NCBI RefSeq assembly: GCF_034702125.1
Contig: NC_085862.1
Coordinates: forward strand, 14,781,396-14,845,395
Length of the DNA stretch: 64,000 bases
DNA from: Engraulis encrasicolus
Lineage: Eukaryota > Chordata > Actinopteri > Clupeiformes > Engraulidae
Reading direction: 5' to 3'
This document shows, piece by piece, positions 57,872 to 64,000 of this stretch (within the stretch, counting starts at the first letter, position 1; the number at the start of each line of letters is the position of its first letter). A program made the translations under genes and the position numbers. The notes beneath the pieces are model-generated. The model was given only the letters and a program-made list of their open reading frames with translations. It did not search any database and was not told where the DNA came from.

Positions 57872-57986
57872 ATGGCTGCAGCAGCATCTGAAGATGAGGC
57901 AGACCGGCGGCCGTTCAGAAGAGCTAGATCCAAGAGCGACACCCCGTACCTCGCCGAGACCAGGCTGTCTCTCAACCTCCAGTCAG
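57872..57986 (+). CDS. phactr1: phactr1 first coding exon (partial gene)
   Basis: 38 codons plus one base, ATG in good context (gcgcaaATGG). The peptide MAAAASEDEADRRPFRRARS, then KSDTPYLAETRLSLNL, closely follows the N-terminus of mammalian PHACTR1 (MAASSEDDIDRRPIRRVRS, KSDTPYLAEARISFNL). PHACTR1 binds G-actin through RPEL motifs and protein phosphatase 1 through its C-terminus, linking actin levels to dephosphorylation; the RPEL and PP1 regions lie in later exons. The exon carries a basic RRPFRRARSK patch of nuclear-localisation type. The donor TCAG|gtagtg lies in phase 1, consistent with the human boundary before AEEVERL. Confidence 0.9.
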
Positions 57987-58467
57987 GTAGTGTAATCTAC
58001 CTTTTCTTGGCACTCTCGGGTTTTTTGGCTCGCCACACGCACACGTGTGCTTGTGGTAGTCGAAGGCTCGGCTGAGCTCACAGACCGCAGGGCTCTGCGC
58101 CGGTTCAGTGTGTCGCCAGCCGAGCAGCGGTCACGTTCGGCTGCTCAAAGTGCACGGTCAGACGGAATGAAAGGTAAGCTAGCTGCAGCTTTGGAACATA
58201 CATAGAATGACTCGTGTATGATAGTTTTTTTGTGTGTGTGAATATGCGGCTGTTAGCTGGTGTCAATATGTCAGCTGGGCGTCTGACTTTGATGCCTAGT
58301 GCGCTAAGGGGGGCTATCCATTACGATTGTCACAACACAGTCACGACAGCATTCCATGGATGGTAATAGATATTAAACGTGCTCACGAGTCTGTCGTCTC
58401 TAGCTTTCTCTCTGTTACTCGCATACACACTCCCTCTGTCTCTGTCTGCATGTGTGTGAGCGCCAGG

Positions 58468-58516
<49 letters not shown>

Positions 58517-58870
58517 GGATCGAGAGAGAGATAGTTGCGAGGGGGCGTGCACATTTTGAGGCAAAAAAAATTGCCAGAGGCGACGCTCGCGCTGGCTTTG
58601 GGTCGAGGCTGGGCGCGTGAAGAGAGCATCCGCTGTTGCTATGGCGCTTTAAATCACCGGCTACCCCAAAGGCGAATGTCGCAGACACCGGAAGAGGACT
58701 AGAATGCCAATTTCAACATGTCTCGCGCGGGCTCGGCTGCACGTGCAGGGCGCGTGCCAGTCCTAAAAGCGCAGCTGAAACACCAAACACCAGCTGCCCC
58801 GGCGCGCCATGGCATGGCAGACTGCAACTTCTTATAGCCATCCGGGCAACCCTAATCCAACATGTAGTAC

Positions 58871-58943
<73 letters not shown>

Positions 58944-59559
58944 ACCTCCAACCCCCTTCTGAATACGTCTTCACACCCACGTGTTCCACTTTGCTTGGCT
59001 TTATTTGTTTATTCATTCTGGCTCGATGTTGACCCTAAGGGGGATAACGTTTGGAGTGGGAGGTGGAGATATTTGTGTTTGTGCGTCTGCCTGTATGTGT
59101 CTTTGTGTTTGTGCGCCTGCCTGTATGTGTTTGTGTGTGTGGGCCTTAATGACTGTGTGTTTTCACGTGTGTGGGGGTGTGACATCTGCAGCGACTTTTG
59201 TCAGGATGACTGTGCTCTGTATGACATCACTGTGGATGGAAGCAACAAGCAAAAGAGAGAGATTACAGAGAGAGAGAGAGAGAGAGGCACAGATATATCC
59301 TGTAGGCTTTGCTCTGTCCTGCCACATTGGATTAATCAAGTCAGCAACAGATAAGCGGAGAGGGCCAAGATGAGCCAAGAAAGAGAAAGAAAAGAAAAAG
59401 ACACGAGCCACGGAACTGCTGCTAGCTCCACATGGATGCCGCTTGTTTTTCTTCTCTTTGTCGTCATAAAAGCCAGCTTTATTGGCATAACCATACAGTT
59501 ATTTACAGGTTATACACAGGATCCAGATAGCCAGGCTATTGCCACTACAATTGGCCTGG

Positions 59560-59645
59560 CCAAGTTCAAGATTCAAGATTATTTTCATTTGTCCCGCAGG
59601 AAATTTGTCAGGGACAATCACAAAGCTGCTGCATACAACACATAA
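59560..59645 (-). repeat. LINE 3' tail fragment
   Basis: CAAGATTCAAGATT followed by a TTTGTCCC segment is the inverse of the (TTGAATC)-type tails seen at 26,890-26,950 and 61,790-61,835. These are likely 3' ends of one fish LINE family. Confidence 0.5.
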
Positions 59646-60258
59646 TACACAATTCCCAACACCTAACAAGAAACAACAAAACAAAACAAAACACACATAA
59701 CAAAAGATAGACTCAAATAAATCAAAGTGCAGTACTGAAGTGCATAATGGGTGTATCCATACATAGGAAGTTGCATAGCAAGTTACATAGCAAGTTGCCT
59801 TGTACCATGAACCGAGCTCTTGGAGAGCCGGTTAAACCCGCATCCTCTGTGTGCTTCTGGTTGAAACGACAAGAAATTTAGAACACTGTTTCTCCGAAAA
59901 GCTAAGGCATCATTAATGGAATTGGAGGCCGATTTGGATTTCGCAGAATTTTGTGCTGCATCACAACGAGGATGGGCGGGACCAGACCAGGCCACAGGAT
60001 TTGCCGTTGACCCCAAACTGGCTGTCACATCCGTAAAGGCTCATGCAAGCTTAAGGCGGGCCAAGCTCCTCTGCTAATTGATCAAAGATACACGTCTATC
60101 AGATGTCTTTGGAGGAAGCCACAACAAATCACACCACTCACCACTAGGGCAGTCATGGGTAAGCGGTTAGGGCGTCAGACTTGTTGCCAAAGGTTGCCGG
60201 TTCGACTCCCGACACGCCAGGTTTGTTGGGAGAGTAATTAAGCAGTGCTATATGCTCT

Positions 60259-60524
60259 GGTTACGTGGCGCTATTCCGACATGTCGCTATTCCGACATTG
60301 ATGTCTATTGACGGAATACCGGCGCGAGTTATGCAATTTCTTTGGTTTGTGCTACGTTGCTCAGCTTTTACTAAGTTTAGGGAGAGTGCATACAGTTACC
60401 CTAACCCTAACCCTAACCCTGACCCTAACCCTAACCCTAACCCTAACCCTAACCCTACGGTATGTCAGCTGTCTGAATAGCGGTATGTCGGAATAGCGGT
60501 ATGTCGGAATAGCGATTGCCCCCC
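60259..60524. mobile_element. Palindromic MITE-like insert containing telomere repeats
   Basis: Flanked by the direct repeat ATATGCTCT (60,250-60,258; 60,525-60,533). The left end carries CGCTATTCCGACAT-type motifs twice and the right end their inverse three times. The centre is about ten CCCTAA units. Confidence 0.7.
60396..60457. repeat. Interstitial telomeric repeat (CCCTAA)n
   Basis: About ten CCCTAA units with one CCCTGA variant, identical to the vertebrate telomere repeat. Confidence 0.95.
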
Positions 60525-62044
60525 ATATGCTCTTCCCCATCCTCCTCCATGACTGAGGAACCCTGAGCATGGTACCATCCTGCCTTGGGGCTGATCGATG
60601 GAAGGGTGAGGCATAAATGCATTTTTTTGTGTGCAGTGTGCACTTGTGTGCAGCGGACTGCTGTGTCACAATGACAATGGGAGTTGGAGTTTCCCAGTTT
60701 GACTTTCAATTCAATATATTGCAAATTAATGCTGAAACTCCACTATTTGGAACTCTACCCTATCAGGGGAGGCATCACACCAAACTCAACCACTGTGCAT
60801 TTTGTTACAAAATCTAGGGGACCCTGAAATGGTGGGAGGTTGGGCCCAACTGGATTGGCTGTGAAATTAAATACAGCATCACAGGAAGCTTGTGCAAGCC
60901 CAGACTACCTTAGGCATACAGGGTACATTCCATTGCCCTAACTCCTGCCCAGGCACAGGCTACCCTAGACATACAGTGCTTGGCACTGGCACCTGCCAAC
61001 CAGCCAAATAATACTGGTAAAACTTGGCTGTGGCTAGTAGCAATTTAAGTGTCACTAGCCACTTGACAAGTAACTTATTTTTTGATGTGAAAAATTACAG
61101 TAGTTGTGCATCAATTGTTTGTATTTAAATGCAAGAATATTCGAAGGGAAAAAAACTGACAACAAAACTCTGGCTAGCATAAAGGCTAAATGGCTAGTGA
61201 TTCAGGAAAACCACTAGCCACAGTGGCCAGTGGCAGTGAGGACAAGGTACATTCTACTATCCCAACTCCTGTCCTTGACCTATGCTTGTGATCTTGAGCT
61301 TCGATGATGCCCCGCCTCTGTGGAGAAAAAAAACAACCTTTCCCTGCTGTCAGTCTCAACACAATAACTTTTTGGGTACTTTTCCTCATTCAACAACCCG
61401 AATGCAAATGAGGGGTCAGTTGTCCTGGACCCAGAGATATGGGGGGCCCAGCATTTGGTCCTCATTAGTGTATTGTACTGTCTGGAGGGGCCTTTTTCAG
61501 ATGACTTTGTCCCGGGCACAGTCAAAACTGTCAGCAGCCCTGTTCATAGCTGTGCAGACATGACACAATGATGCCATTTAGCCTAAGCAGTATCATAAGT
61601 CTTCTTCAAGCAGTACCAGCAGCATAGTACATAGAAGTGTCAGTGCGGTACAGTTGTAGTGGCACAGGAGAGGGGTTCTTGAAAGAGGCAGCTCATTCTT
61701 GACCCTTTTTTTCATATTTTTCTTTTAAAAATGATTATTTATTTATTATTCTACACAGCATGGAGTAGTTGCACCCTTCATTTCACTGCCAATTGTGCCT
61801 GCACAAGAAAGCATGTGACAAATAAAAATCTTGAATCTTAAATCAATTTCCCAGGCCAGGGCAGGGCAGAGAAGGCGGGCAGGCGGGTGGGCACACCTAG
61901 ACTTCAAGACTCCTTAGTCATTCTTTGGCACAGCTCTCTGGGGACTGCAGTACAGCAAGTCCATTTTCCTGGGTAGCTACAGTAAGGGGGTGCAGAATCC
62001 CCCGTTCCTGGTGATCCAATCCCCACCACGCTGCGTTCAATACA

Positions 62045-62099
62045 GGCAGCAGCAGCAGCAGCAGCAGCAACAACGTTAGTAGCAGCAGCAGCAGCAGCT
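62045..62099. repeat. (CAG)n trinucleotide repeat
   Basis: Two blocks of CAG/GCA repeats (eight and six units) separated by CAACAACGTTAGTAG. It is intronic. Confidence 0.9.
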
Positions 62100-63689
62100 C
62101 CACTGTGTGGTGGAATGCTAGAACTGACAGGATTTCAGTGTTTTAATCTGTTCTGATTAAATGGCCCCTGTTAGGGCCTACTATATGAATGTGCTGTTAC
62201 CAGAATGGCAATGACCACGTTGTAGATTAATTAGTGGTGGTGACACAGTTAAAAAGAATTCTTCTTTTGGTCCATGTCACGGTATTGAGGTCACGGTTTT
62301 TGGTTCACAACGGTCCTTGATTTTTCATGTGTTCATTTTCATGAACACATTATTACACACATTTCATTTATTTGACAAAAAAGAAAAACTAAGTCCTACC
62401 TTTCAAGCACATCTTATAAGACATATTAAATGTAGAAATAGAACAGCTATAGACTATTCTGTTGGCAGTGGGACTGTTGTTCAGTTATTACATACATTTT
62501 ACTCATACATTGTGTACAGTGATACAGTAGATACAGCAGGCCTAGCATATATGGGTCTTTGATTTTACTATGAACCATTTGAGTGTATGCGAGAGGTGCA
62601 TCGTGTGCTCAACTGCACCTGATGTGGGCTGTGTGAATGTTGCTAATGCCGACTTTCAGTTGGCTGATTGAATCGGACTTAACACACAAACAAATATGTC
62701 TTTTAGAGGCTTATGAAAATAGTGTGATTTTAATTGTGTTGTCTCAAATTAGAATGGTTTAATAGATGCTGTGGAACCATGGACACGGTGCGGTTGTAGG
62801 CCTATTACTAAGGCTTTGTGTCATAGTGGTGTAGTGGTAGTATAGTCAGAGATTCTTTAAGTATATAGAGATATGCCAACATAATAGGTTTCTATGGCCA
62901 CCTAACGTGACCAGGTTCCGGTCTGCCTAAAGGGGCGTGTCATAATGCTCCTAGAATGAATAGAACAGTCCTTAGGTCTGCCTAAAGGGGGATTTCCCCC
63001 CCATCCCCCTTGCAACAGTAGAACCCGGAAACAATGGGCCAGCAGCTCTCTCTCTCTACTCTCTCTGGTATAGTAACGTCTTTTCCAAGGCTGTTAACAT
63101 TGTTCCACTGGCTGTGCACATTATGGGGCTGAGGCTGGTTGACTGAAGACTCAGGTTACATTTTGTTAAAAAAGAAAGAAAGGTAAACACTCAGAGGTCT
63201 TCTTTGGGTGTGTGTTCATTCCTCTGATTTAAAGTAGGAGACACCTTCTTCCTTGCCTGGGAAATCCTGTGATGCTGTACACAATCTGAAAGACTGCATG
63301 GACTCTACACTCAGTACAGTGAGGGTACCAGATCATGGTCCCTGTCTCTCTCCAATTATTTAGAGAGCAGGGGGGGGTGTGGAAACTGTGACTGTAGTTT
63401 GTTGGAATAGATACAACTGGCACGATTGGCTATGGTTACGTATGCGAAATGATACACATTCGTAAAGCCCAAATTAAACAGCCGTCGTCAATAGTAAACA
63501 CATCCCCTACGAGATTTGCAGTAGGCAGGTCTCCAGACCTTATCTCACTTGTGACTAGGTCTGGTGATAACTAGGCAACCTTCTTACCCCATCCACACGC
63601 ATCCATGTGCATACCAGGAGATGAGTGGAGTGGAGATCAATGGAGATTGGAGATTGCCTGGACTTTACATGGTGCAGTCAGGGAAACAT

Positions 63690-63800
<111 letters not shown>

Positions 63801-64000
63801 AATACCCATCCTCATGCCAAAGAGCAAAGTTTGCCCAAATTTGGGCATGTTTTGCTGGTCCAGAGCTGTGGTGCTGAAGTGGTCGGTCTCCATGGTGCTG
63901 AACGTCCAACTGTCACAATCAGCGCACGTGTCTTTGGGATTAAAATGATGATCGCTTGACTTGTGACTGGAGCATGTTTGAAAAGGTGGATTGGATTTAT

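Larger units (their letters stand above)
60150..60720 (+). repeat. tRNA-derived SINE split by an insertion
   Basis: The head GGGTAAGCGGTTAGGGCGTC and B box GGTTCGACTCCCG are tRNA-like. The body resumes after 60,525 and matches the inverse copy at 21,420-21,725. The insert at 60,259-60,524 separates the halves. Confidence 0.75.

Noticed and set aside
59783..60028. 81-aa minus-strand frame as a gene
   Set aside because: Lies in phactr1 intron 1 between LINE and SINE fragments with no motif; probably repeat-derived.
60170..60230. Possible tRNA gene
   Set aside because: A and B boxes are present but arms do not pair as a cloverleaf and the sequence continues into a SINE body shared with 21,420-21,725.

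Overview
The window is teleost fish genomic DNA. It has short vertebrate GT-AG introns, abundant (CA)n/(GT)n microsatellites, an intact fish-type Tc1/mariner transposon, tRNA-headed SINEs and many small hAT-like MITEs. Coding sequence is sparse. By reading both strands for exons with matching splice sites and phases I could build five genes, all recognised from protein motifs rather than from long ORFs.

Layout: 1-11,222 is intron 1 of a MAP1-family gene (map1b by synteny), filled with repeats. 11,223-11,379 (-) is its first coding exon. 12,468-13,367 (-) is a complete three-exon cartpt (CART prepropeptide, 107 aa) with TATA box, CRE-like site and poly(A) signal. 15,587-23,113 (-) is a complete smn1 (survival motor neuron) gene in nine coding exons. 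It is unusual in carrying two consecutive, in-phase Tudor-domain exons instead of one. 23,114-35,110 is intergenic and holds a TTAA-flanked piggyBac-like element with 385-bp tandem repeats, several MITEs, and a tandem duplication of a block containing an intact Tc1 transposon. 35,111-45,773 (-) is a complete nine-exon sirt5 (mitochondrial lysine deacylase, 303 aa) whose introns are bounded by AC and GT repeats. 45,774-57,871 is intergenic and dominated by a stack of at least six nested transposons built around a foldback element. 57,872-57,986 (+) is the first coding exon of phactr1; the rest of the window is its intron 1.

The gene order on the minus strand, smn1-cartpt-map1b, matches human 5q13; sirt5 and phactr1 match human 6p23-24. 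The genes do not form a pathway: smn1 serves snRNP assembly, sirt5 mitochondrial acyl-lysine removal, cartpt neuropeptide signalling, and map1b and phactr1 the neuronal cytoskeleton.

The observations most worth following are the duplicated smn1 Tudor exon, the foldback element with coding sequence in both arms and its nesting history, the AC...GT-bounded sirt5 introns, and the 1.82-kb terminal-inverted-repeat element carrying a dispersed array of TCATTCAGTG motifs. Exon coordinates come from manual translation and splice-phase checks; no alignment or database search was run.
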